Positions 57,256 to 64,000 of a stretch of 64,000 nt of DNA are shown here, one piece after another. The stretch comes from Collinsella sp. TF06-26 (GTDB lineage: Bacteria > Actinomycetota > Coriobacteriia > Coriobacteriales > Coriobacteriaceae). The DNA lies in NCBI RefSeq assembly GCF_002232035.1, contig NZ_NKXR01000008.1:41484-105483 (forward strand). Reading direction: 5' to 3'. Made by a program: the position numbers and the translations under genes. The first letter of the stretch is position 1. Each line of letters opens with the position of its first letter. The notes beneath the pieces are model-generated. The model saw nothing but the letters and a program-made list of their open reading frames with translations. It searched no databases and was not told where the DNA came from.

Positions 57256-58257
57256 TTACTTTGCGGCGCCGGGTATGCCGTGGGAGGTTTTGGCGTTTTT
57301 GGCTCCGTTTACGATGGCGGTTTGCAGGGCCCTTACGGCGAGCATGCCCAGCAGGTCTAGGGGAACGGCGGCGCTTGCCTGGGCGCCTAGTTTGCCACTG
57401 GCGAGGGTGTAGATGGTGTCGCCGTCGTTGGTGGTATGTGTCGGGCGAATGGCGTGCGCGTAGGCATCTGCTGCCATCTGGGAGACCTTGGTGGCTTGTG
57501 CCTTAGTGAGTTCCACGTTGGTGACGATGCAGCTGATGGTGGTGTTGGTGCGGTCGAGCGGCATCTGCATGGATCCGGCGGCGGCAAAGGCTGCGAGTTC
57601 CATGTCGACGATCTGGTCGCTATCGGCTGCGGCGCGCATACCGGCGACCCACTCGCCGGTGAAGGGGTCGACAACGTTGCCGCAGGCGTTGACCGAGACC
57701 ACGGCGCCCACCTTGATGGGGCCGAGCGCCACGGCGGCAGCGCCAAGGCCGGCCTTCATGCAGGTGGCGGGGCCCATGAGCTTACCCACGGTAGCGCCCG
57801 TGCCGGCGCCTACGTTGCCCTGTTCGAGCTTGGTGGGGGTGTGGTCGAGCGCCTCGCGCACGGCGGCGATGCCGGCCTCAATGTCGGGACGCACCGTGGG
57901 GTCGCCAAAGGCAAGGTCGAAGATACAGCTGGAGCACACGATGGGCACCTGCGTGGGGCCGACGGGCAGACCAATGCCGCGGCTCTCGAGTTCGCGGGCC
58001 ACGCCGCTTGCAGCCTCGAGGCCAAAGGCCGATCCGCCCGAAAGGCAGACGGCGTGGACCTTATCGACGGTGTTTTCGGGACGCAGCAGGTCGGTCTCAC
58101 GCGAAGCGGGGGCACCACCACGTACGTCAACGCCGCCGGTGGCACCCTCGGGCGCCACGATTACGGTGCAGCCGGTGCCAGCCTCCTCGTCCGTATAGTT
58201 GCCAAAGCAAAAGCCATCGACATTGCAAACATCGATGGCTTCGAGCAGTGTGTCCAT
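57256..58257 (-). CDS. P1/DmpA-family peptidase (S58)
   Basis: This 333-residue enzyme family undergoes autoproteolysis to expose an N-terminal Ser/Thr nucleophile. The pattern NTTISCIVTNVELTKAQATK with the later RPTHTTNDGDTIYTLA matches the conserved DmpA beta-chain region. The N-terminal half has GTGCTVIVAPEGATGGVDVRGGAPASRE and KVHAVCLSGGSAFGLEAASG. DmpA relatives act on N-terminal small residues or D-amino-acid amides. The ATG at 58257 has AGGAGAA. It precedes no partner, and maf lies upstream on the same strand. Confidence 0.88.
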   Translation of the reverse strand: MDTLLEAIDVCNVDGFCFGNYTDEEAGTGCTVIVAPEGATGGVDVRGGAPASRETDLLRPENTVDKVHAVCLSGGSAFGLEAASGVARELESRGIGLPVGPTQVPIVCSSCIFDLAFGDPTVRPDIEAGIAAVREALDHTPTKLEQGNVGAGTGATVGKLMGPATCMKAGLGAAAVALGPIKVGAVVSVNACGNVVDPFTGEWVAGMRAAADSDQIVDMELAAFAAAGSMQMPLDRTNTTISCIVTNVELTKAQATKVSQMAADAYAHAIRPTHTTNDGDTIYTLASGKLGAQASAAVPLDLLGMLAVRALQTAIVNGAKNAKTSHGIPGAAK

Positions 58258-58356
58258 GTGTTCTCCTATCGGTTTTCCGCCGGGCCTTATGCCCGGTCGG
58301 GATCCGTACGGTACGGCAAAATTGTAGGCGCTGGGGGATACCCAGCGCCAGAGCAA

Positions 58357-58938
58357 TTACGAGAGTTTTTGAATCGCGCGTGCGACGCGAGCGATGGGCA
58401 AGCCCACCACGTTGTAGAAGTCACCCGAAATATCGTGCACAAGCATGCGGCCGCCTGTGCCTTGGATGCCGTAGGCCCCGGCCTTGTCCATGGGTTCGCC
58501 GGAGGCAACATAGCGCTCGATCTGCTCTTCGGTAAGCTCATAGAACGTCACGTCGGTCACATCGACAAACGACAGGCTCTCGGCGGCATGCGGAGCTGTA
58601 GCGTCGCCGGCTTTAACGATGCAGACGCCGGTTGCGACCTGGTGCGTGCGGCCCGAAAGCTCGCGGAGCATGGTGCGCGCCTCGTCCCCGTCTGCCGGCT
58701 TGCCCAAAATTTGGCCGTCAAAGGTGACAATAGTATCGGCCGCGACGGTCAGTTCGTTGGGCTCGGCATGTTCGGCCGTGACGGCAGCGGCTTTGGCACG
58801 CGCCAAGCGCTCGACGAGTGTAAGCGGAGCTTCGCCATCAAAAGGCGTTTCGTCGATATCTGCGGGAATCACGCGAATGTCATAGCCCGCCTCGCGCATC
58901 AACTCGATGCGGCGCGGTGATTGCGAAGCCAAAATCAT
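58357..58938 (-). CDS. maf: Maf-family nucleotide pyrophosphatase
   Basis: This 193-residue protein shows LASQSPRRIELMREAG (motif I), PFDGEAPLTLVERLARAKA, ADTIVTFDGQILGKP (motif III, acid) and SGRTHQVATGVCI. Maf enzymes hydrolyse non-canonical or UTP/dTTP nucleotides and protect against misincorporation. Its start overlaps the end of the DJ-1 gene by 4 bp, giving a coupled pair. Confidence 0.93.
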   Translation of the reverse strand: MILASQSPRRIELMREAGYDIRVIPADIDETPFDGEAPLTLVERLARAKAAAVTAEHAEPNELTVAADTIVTFDGQILGKPADGDEARTMLRELSGRTHQVATGVCIVKAGDATAPHAAESLSFVDVTDVTFYELTEEQIERYVASGEPMDKAGAYGIQGTGGRMLVHDISGDFYNVVGLPIARVARAIQKLS

Positions 58939-59477
58939 AGCTGAATGCCCTCGGCGACCTTCTCGACGGCCTTGTCGCCGGCGAGCGTGCGCAGCAGCTC
59001 AAGCGCAAAGGGGAGCGACTGGGCCATGCCGCTGGCGGTGATGATGTTGCCGTCTTGCGTAACCTTCTCGCCGGTATAGGCGCCTTCGGGGAAGCTTTTC
59101 TCAAAGCCAGGGAAGCACGTGGCGTGGCGCCCCTCGAGTAGGTCGAGCTCGCCCAGGATAAACGGGGCGGCGCAGATGGCGGCAACGTGCTTGGTCGCGG
59201 CGAACTCGCAGACCACGTCGCAGACGCGCTGATCGGCACGCAGGTTGGTGGCACCGGGCAAGCCGCCGGGCAGCACGACGCAGTCGTACTCGTCAAAGTT
59301 GATCTCATCAAAGAGCGCATCGCAGGTCACGGGGATCTGCAGCGAGCTTACGACCTCACGTGTGGGCATAATCGAGACGAGCGTGGCACGCACACCGCCG
59401 CGACGCATGACATCGACCATGGTCAAGCATTCAATAGTTTCAAAGCCATCGGCGGCGAGAACGGCAACGCTGGGCAT
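58935..59477 (-). CDS. DJ-1/PfpI-family protein (YajL-like)
   Basis: This 180-residue Rossmann-like glutamine-amidotransferase-fold protein has VAVLAADGFETIECL (Glu of the nucleophile environment) and the cysteine elbow AAICAAPFILGELDLL. The C-terminus is FALELLRTLAGDKAVEKVAEG. YajL/DJ-1 members are glyoxalase or deglycase-like or oxidative-stress proteins. The ATG at 59477 has AAAGGAACC. Maf is translationally coupled after it. Confidence 0.9.
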   Translation of the reverse strand: MPSVAVLAADGFETIECLTMVDVMRRGGVRATLVSIMPTREVVSSLQIPVTCDALFDEINFDEYDCVVLPGGLPGATNLRADQRVCDVVCEFAATKHVAAICAAPFILGELDLLEGRHATCFPGFEKSFPEGAYTGEKVTQDGNIITASGMAQSLPFALELLRTLAGDKAVEKVAEGIQL

Positions 59478-59583
59478 GAGGGTTCCTTTCATAGGCGGCA
59501 TACAATTAGCCGTCTTATACCCCGAAGACCTCCGCTTGCCACGCTCGATTTCTCAATGATTTATCTGAGCAATGATTGAGTGG

Positions 59584-60897
59584 CTAGTTGCGCCTAAGGT
59601 GGACGACGGTCTCGCAGTGGAAGGTTTGTGGGAACAGATCGACTGGCGTGATCTTTACGGGGGAGAAGGTGCCTTCTTCGACAAAGCGTTTGAGATCGCG
59701 CGCCAGGGTGGCCGGGTCGCAGCTCACGTAGGCGACATCGCGAGCACTCGTGCTGGCGATAAGGTCGATCGCCTCGGGGGCAAGGCCTGCGCGCGGCGGG
59801 TCGACCACCAAGACGTCGGCATCCTGGTCGGGGAACTCGCGCACCGCGTCTCCGCCAATGACGTCGACGTTATCGAGCTTGTTGATCTCCAAGTTACGGC
59901 GTAGATCGCGCACGGCGGGGCCGTAGGCCTCGACGGCGGCGACAAAGTCGCAGCGGCGGGCGAGCGGCAGGGTAAAGGTGCCGGCACCGCAGTACAGGTC
60001 CACGGCAAGCTCGTCTTCCTGCGGGTCGAGCGCTTCCATGACAAGCTCGATCAAAATCTCGGCACCCTTGGTGTTGACCTGGAAAAAAGACGGGGCAGAC
60101 AAGCGCATCTGGCCATCGGCGATGTTCTCGGTCCAGGAGCCCTCGCCGGCGAGCATCTCAACCTTGGAGACGCGACGGGCCTTCTTCTCGCCCTTGCTCA
60201 TCACACGCACGATGCTCGTGGGATGAGCGGCGTCCGCCAGCACGCGGGAGACTTGCGAGCGCGGAAAAGAGCCTGTGGGTGTCCAGAGTGCGACCTCGAG
60301 TGCCTTGGTGCGGCGTGATGCGCGAATGCCCACGCGTTCGAGCCCTAAGTCATGGCCGCCGCTTAGATAGTTGAGTGCGCCGACGACCGATTTGAGCGCC
60401 TTCGGGAAGCGCTTATCGAACAGCGGGCACGCATCGACGGTCACGATTTTGCTGGGGTTGACACCGTGCATGCCAAGGCGCACGCGACCGTTGACGACGG
60501 TCGGTTCGAGCTCGATTTTATTGCGGTAGCCCCAGTCGTCCTTGGTGTGGCAGATGGGCTGTACCAACTTATCGACCTGCTCAGGAGCGAACTTGCCGAT
60601 GCGCTCGAGCGTGGAGCGCAGGTTTTGCTCTTTGGCGGCAAGCTGTGCCGTGCGTGAGAGATTGCCCCACGAACAGCCGCCGCAGATGCCAACGAAGGGG
60701 CAGGGGGGCTGAATGCGATCGGGGCTCGGCTCCAGAATCTCGGTCGTGCGGGCGCGCATGAACGACTTGCCGTCCTGTACGACTTCGGCTTCGACGGTGT
60801 CGCCTGCCACGGCGCCCTGCACAAAGACGGCCTTGCCGTTGTCGGCGTGCGCCAACCCGTCTGCGCCGTAGGTCATCGATTCTATAGTGAGCTTCAT
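59584..60897 (-). CDS. TrmA/RumA-family RNA (uracil-C5) methyltransferase
   Basis: This 437-residue SAM enzyme has an N-terminal TRAM domain (residues ~1-55), then the [4Fe-4S] motif CPFVGICGGCSW followed by CPLF, the SAM core LYCGAGTFTLPLA, VVDPPRAGL and the catalytic cysteine in VSCDPATLARDL. The arrangement fits RlmD/RlmCD (m5U in 23S rRNA) better than TrmA (tRNA). The exact target is not resolvable here. The ATG at 60897 has AGGGAT upstream. Confidence 0.92.
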   Translation of the reverse strand: MKLTIESMTYGADGLAHADNGKAVFVQGAVAGDTVEAEVVQDGKSFMRARTTEILEPSPDRIQPPCPFVGICGGCSWGNLSRTAQLAAKEQNLRSTLERIGKFAPEQVDKLVQPICHTKDDWGYRNKIELEPTVVNGRVRLGMHGVNPSKIVTVDACPLFDKRFPKALKSVVGALNYLSGGHDLGLERVGIRASRRTKALEVALWTPTGSFPRSQVSRVLADAAHPTSIVRVMSKGEKKARRVSKVEMLAGEGSWTENIADGQMRLSAPSFFQVNTKGAEILIELVMEALDPQEDELAVDLYCGAGTFTLPLARRCDFVAAVEAYGPAVRDLRRNLEINKLDNVDVIGGDAVREFPDQDADVLVVDPPRAGLAPEAIDLIASTSARDVAYVSCDPATLARDLKRFVEEGTFSPVKITPVDLFPQTFHCETVVHLRRN

Positions 60898-60945
60898 ATC
60901 CCTGCCTGTCATTCGTGTTGTTGTTCGCACCATGGTAGCAGGGAA

Positions 60946-60987
60946 AAGCGCCCCGCATCCGAGGCTTTCCTCAAATGCGGGGCGCTT
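60946..60987 (-). terminator. Terminator after ppk1
   Basis: AAGCGCCCCGCAT (60946-60958) pairs exactly with ATGCGGGGCGCTT (60975-60987), followed on the minus strand by TTCCC. A tandem 13-bp CTTCTACAAACTG repeat follows. Confidence 0.8.
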
Positions 60988-61010
60988 CTACAAACTGCTT
61001 CTACAAACGA

Positions 61011-63413
61011 CTATTTCGTCTTGCCGGTAATGAGCGTCTTAAGACCCAGGCCGATCAGGCCCAGGCCCATGCGCACACGACCGGGGCGATGGCGCTCGAT
61101 GGCCTTGGTCTTGCCGGCGGGCTTATCGCGACGGGCGCTCGTCTCGGGTGCGGGCTTGGTGACCTGCGGCTCGGGCTGAGGTACAGGTGCGGGCTCGGGC
61201 TCAATGACGGTCGCCTGGACCTTTTGGACTTTGGGTGCTACCGGCTGCGGCTCGGGCTCGGGGGCGGGTTTCGCCTCAATGACGGGCTCGGGCGCGGCCT
61301 CGGCGTTGCGATAGGCGCGCTCCAGCAGAGCTTCCTGCGAGTTGAAGGGTTTCTCACCCTCTGCGCGCTCCACGGGGACCCAGGTGCCGTCGCTCGTGAG
61401 GCTGCGGGCCTTCACGTTGTCGCGCAGCTGCATACCCATGTACTCGTGCACCAGGGCGCGGCAGGTGGGGTCGAGCACAGGGAAGGCGATCTCCACGCGG
61501 TGCTCGGTGTTGCGTGTCATCATGTCTGCCGAGCTCAGGTAAATCATGTCCGAGTCCACGCCAAAAGCGTAAACACGGGCGTGCTCCAAAAAGCGTCCGA
61601 CGATGGAGCGGACATGCACGTTCTCGGTCTTGCCCGGAACACCGGGCTTGAGGCACGAGATGCCGCGGATGATCATGTCCACGCGGACTCCAGCGCACGA
61701 TGCCTCGGCGATCTTGTCGATAACCTCGCGGTCGGTGAGCGAGTTGAGTTTAAAGAACACGCGGGCGGGCTCGCCAGCGAGAGCGCGCTGAATCTCGCGA
61801 TCCAGACCGCGCATGATGAGCGGCTTGAGGCCTACGGGCGCCACGCCCAGGAAGCGGTAATCGCCGCGCAGATTGCCCAGCGACAGGTTGCGGAAGAACA
61901 GGTTGGCGTCCTCGCCGATACCGGGGTGGGCGGTCATGAGCATAAAGTCGCTGTAGAGTTTGGCCGTCTTCTCGTTAAAGTTGCCGGTGCCCAGCAGCGT
62001 CAGGCGCGTTAGCGCCATGCCCTCGCGATAGGTGAGCTGACAGATCTTGGAGTGGCACTTAAAGCCCTCGGAGCCGTAGATGACGGTGCAGCCGGCCTCT
62101 TCCAGGCGCTCGGCCCACTCGATGTTGTTCTGCTCGTCAAAGCGCGCGCGGAGCTCCATGAGCACCGTGACCTCCTTGCCGTTCTCGGCGGCATCGATCA
62201 GCGACTCGCACAGGCGGCTCTGCTTGGCCACGCGGTAGAGCGTGATGCGCAACGAGATGCACTCGGGGTCGTAGGCGGCCTCGTGCACCAGATCCAGGAA
62301 GGGATTCATGGCCTCATAAGGATAAAAGAGCAGCTTGTCGTGCTGCAGCACCTGCTCGCGGATGGAGCGGGTCATATCGATGGTGGGGTTGGGCTGCGGC
62401 TTAAACGGCGTAAAGAGCAACTCGTTGCGCAGGTGCTCGGGAATCTTGCCCTCAATGCCAAAGACGTAGCCCAGGTCGAGCGGGATATCGCAGGTAAAGA
62501 CCGAGCGGCGAGAAAGCTCGAGCGCCTTGCGGATGGTCTTGAGCGTCGCCTTCTCGAGCGACCCCGAGACCGCGAGCACTACCGGCTGCAGACGCAGGCG
62601 CTTCTTAAGGATGCGTTTCATGTGCTGGCGGTAGTCCTCTTCCTCTTCGACGCCCTCGCCGTCCGGATCGATGTCGGCGTTGCGGGTGACGCGGATGAGC
62701 GCGCGGTCGAGTGGCTTGTAGGAGCCAAAGCAGCTGTCCAGGCAGGCGAGGATGACGTCCTCGAGCAAGATGTAGGAGTAGGTGCCGGTGGGCGAGGGGA
62801 TCTCGACCACGCGGTTCATCGAGGCGGGAATCTCGATAAGGCCCAGCAGGCTCTCCTCGTCGGTGACGCCGTCCAGGCCGCAGGCCAGGTAGAGTGCGCC
62901 GTTGCGCAGGTTGGGGAAGGGGTGGCGCGGGTCAATCACCAGCGGTGAGATGACCGGCGACACGTAGGCCTGGAAGTAGCGGGTTACAAAGGTGCGCTCC
63001 TCGGGCGTAAGTGAATCGATGCGGGCGCGGTGAACGCCCAGGGTGTCGAGCTTGCCCTCGATGCTCTTAAAGATGGACTCCCATCGGGTAAGGAGCCCGG
63101 GCATTTCGGCCATGACGGCATCGACCTGTTCGGAGGCGGTCATATTGCTCTTGTTGTCGACAGGCTGTTTTTTGAGCTCTGCCAGATCGGACAGGCCACC
63201 CACGCGCACCATGAGAAACTCGTCGAGGTTGGACTCGAAAATCGAGACGAACTTTAGACGCTCGAACAGCGGAACGGTCTCGTCGAAGGCTTCGTCAAGC
63301 ACACGGTTGTCAAAGCGCAGCCAGCTGAGCTCTCGGTTCTGCGTGTACGAGAAGTCGCGCGGCGGTTTGCGCAGCTTTGCGGCGGCTTGCTTTTTTTCGA
63401 TTTTGCTCGGCAT
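61011..63413 (-). CDS. ppk1: Polyphosphate kinase (PPK1)
   Basis: This 800-residue kinase makes polyphosphate from ATP. Motifs include FSYTQNRELSWLRFDNRVL, LLFYPYEAMNPFLDLV, and the autophosphorylated histidine in KCHSKICQL, followed by DxNLFFRNLSL-like and GISCLKPGVPG segments. The C-terminal ~110 residues are an unusual Pro/Glu/Ala-rich extension ending in a basic LGLKTLITGKTK, absent from typical PPK1. The ATG at 63413 is chosen over longer starts because the homology begins there. Confidence 0.93.
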   Translation of the reverse strand: MPSKIEKKQAAAKLRKPPRDFSYTQNRELSWLRFDNRVLDEAFDETVPLFERLKFVSIFESNLDEFLMVRVGGLSDLAELKKQPVDNKSNMTASEQVDAVMAEMPGLLTRWESIFKSIEGKLDTLGVHRARIDSLTPEERTFVTRYFQAYVSPVISPLVIDPRHPFPNLRNGALYLACGLDGVTDEESLLGLIEIPASMNRVVEIPSPTGTYSYILLEDVILACLDSCFGSYKPLDRALIRVTRNADIDPDGEGVEEEEDYRQHMKRILKKRLRLQPVVLAVSGSLEKATLKTIRKALELSRRSVFTCDIPLDLGYVFGIEGKIPEHLRNELLFTPFKPQPNPTIDMTRSIREQVLQHDKLLFYPYEAMNPFLDLVHEAAYDPECISLRITLYRVAKQSRLCESLIDAAENGKEVTVLMELRARFDEQNNIEWAERLEEAGCTVIYGSEGFKCHSKICQLTYREGMALTRLTLLGTGNFNEKTAKLYSDFMLMTAHPGIGEDANLFFRNLSLGNLRGDYRFLGVAPVGLKPLIMRGLDREIQRALAGEPARVFFKLNSLTDREVIDKIAEASCAGVRVDMIIRGISCLKPGVPGKTENVHVRSIVGRFLEHARVYAFGVDSDMIYLSSADMMTRNTEHRVEIAFPVLDPTCRALVHEYMGMQLRDNVKARSLTSDGTWVPVERAEGEKPFNSQEALLERAYRNAEAAPEPVIEAKPAPEPEPQPVAPKVQKVQATVIEPEPAPVPQPEPQVTKPAPETSARRDKPAGKTKAIERHRPGRVRMGLGLIGLGLKTLITGKTK

Positions 63414-63971
63414 ATGTATCTGTCCGTTCAGTCCCCGCAGGGGACGGTTGCCTAACACTATTCACTATTGTCTCAATTTAGTCGACCTATGGCACGGACG
63501 TATCGCGTGAACGGTATCTTTACCTACTTCTTACGCTGACAAGCCATAGAGCTGACGCCCGTCGCGTTGTGAAAAACGGTCTATATCCTCACTCAACTGG
63601 TGAGTATGTGTGAATAAGAATGATAGGTAGCTGAATATCATCGAATACAGACAGAAACACGAACAAGCGTCATTTATATACATAAAACCGTTGTCGATAT
63701 GCAATTCCTAATCGAAAGATTGGAGTTGTAATTGCGAATGATTTTTGAGAAAAAAGAGCGTTTACCTTAGAAAAGTTACTTTAGAACGCCGAAGTACATC
63801 ATGGGGGAATCACATGCGATATACCGTTCATCGCACTTTGTTGACCGTTCGGGGGCGAGGTGGAATTGCGGGTGATTTTTGGATATAACTAGAGCTGTCA
63901 GCAAGCAGCGTCCCATATGGAGGGGCGCTGATACATTCGGCCAGTAAGGCCCGAAAGAAAGGTAGGAGGCC
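63414..63971. other. 558-bp non-coding spacer with promoter-like AT-rich stretch
   Basis: This AT-rich spacer lies between ppk1 and the last gene. No frame of credible length is seen. Repeated sub-motifs AATTGC(G/A)(A/G)(A/G)TGATTTTTG occur near 63731-63750 and 63864-63884, and a GC hairpin CAGCG...CGCTG lies around 63906-63931 just before the next gene. Promoters are likely but not assigned. Confidence 0.5.
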
Positions 63972-64000
63972 ATGACGAAAGGTCTGCACGTGCCTTCCGA
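63972..64000 (+). CDS. Start of an unidentified gene, truncated at window edge
   Basis: ATG 63972 is preceded by GGTAGGAGG at ideal spacing and reads MTKGLHVPS before the window ends. Too short to identify. Confidence 0.55.

Noticed and set aside
1..64000. tRNA, rRNA and CRISPR arrays
   Set aside because: No cloverleaf with the GTTCRA loop, no rRNA-like sequence and no regularly spaced direct repeats were seen. The palindromes are single, not arrayed.

Overview
The window is a 64-kb piece of a GC-rich, gene-dense chromosome. The best guess is a Collinsella-like member of the Coriobacteriia (Actinomycetota). This rests on high-GC codon use, strong Shine-Dalgarno sequences with frequent GTG starts, an anaerobe's fermentative genes (lactate dehydrogenase, Pta and two acetate kinases), an acetyl-type diaminopimelate pathway, and a D-aspartate ligase/racemase pair. 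The genus is inferred from gene content, not from a search. I found no rRNA, tRNA, CRISPR array, prophage or transposase gene.

Layout. 1-5.2 kb: end of a polar amino-acid ABC transporter, a flavodoxin/DUF3793 pair, a small heavy-metal-domain protein behind a CsoR-like palindrome, and a YolD/Y-family polymerase pair behind tandem LexA-type boxes. 5.3-13.5 kb: a degenerate Fe-ADH-like gene, pgi, two HAD phosphatases, a fructoselysine-kinase-like gene, a 230-bp MITE-like element with 31-bp perfect terminal inverted repeats, tatD, tcdA and an sdpR-sdpI pair. 13.7-24.9 kb: ettA, two unknown proteins (one with a possible LOTUS-like N-terminus), nadE, an aminotransferase, ldh, a DUF2974 hydrolase and a nucleoid-associated protein. 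25.2-30.6 kb: dapH, dapB and a lysA-dapA gene fusion under a lysine riboswitch, with a divergent M20 deacetylase. 30.5-37.1 kb: small membrane proteins, an HTH/Ser-Thr kinase pair, a secreted coiled-coil wall hydrolase, and a D-Asp ligase with an aspartate racemase. 37.2-40.7 kb: an ECF transporter (T, fused A-A, S) preceded by a 22-residue leader peptide with three consecutive Trp codons and an attenuator. 40.9-50.5 kb: a C69 dipeptidase, a 30-residue membrane peptide, a diacylglycerol-kinase-like gene, RNase D, a membrane zinc protease, xseAB, a HIT protein and a LysR/MFS pair. 50.6-64 kb: tandem acetate kinases facing pta, UDP-galactopyranose mutase plus a glycosyltransferase, a P1 peptidase, maf, a DJ-1 protein, an rRNA uracil methyltransferase and ppk1.

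How genes work together. DapA, DapB, DapH, an aminotransferase (candidate at 20.2 kb), an N-acetyl-DAP deacetylase (candidate M20 gene) and LysA would form a complete acetylase route to lysine. The riboswitch covers the first and last enzymes as one polypeptide. The lysine could feed a peptidoglycan stem that the D-Asp ligase then decorates. Ldh, Pta and AckA give lactate and acetate fermentation.

The most striking non-coding content is a rich set of palindromic elements. One intergenic structure occurs twice with compensatory base changes. Three very long hairpins sharing a GCAGGAC core sit in convergent junctions. A dispersed family carries GGGACAG/AACCTGTCCC cores. The best candidates for new biology are the Trp-peptide attenuator on an ECF transporter, the LysA-DapA fusion, and the covarying structured element.
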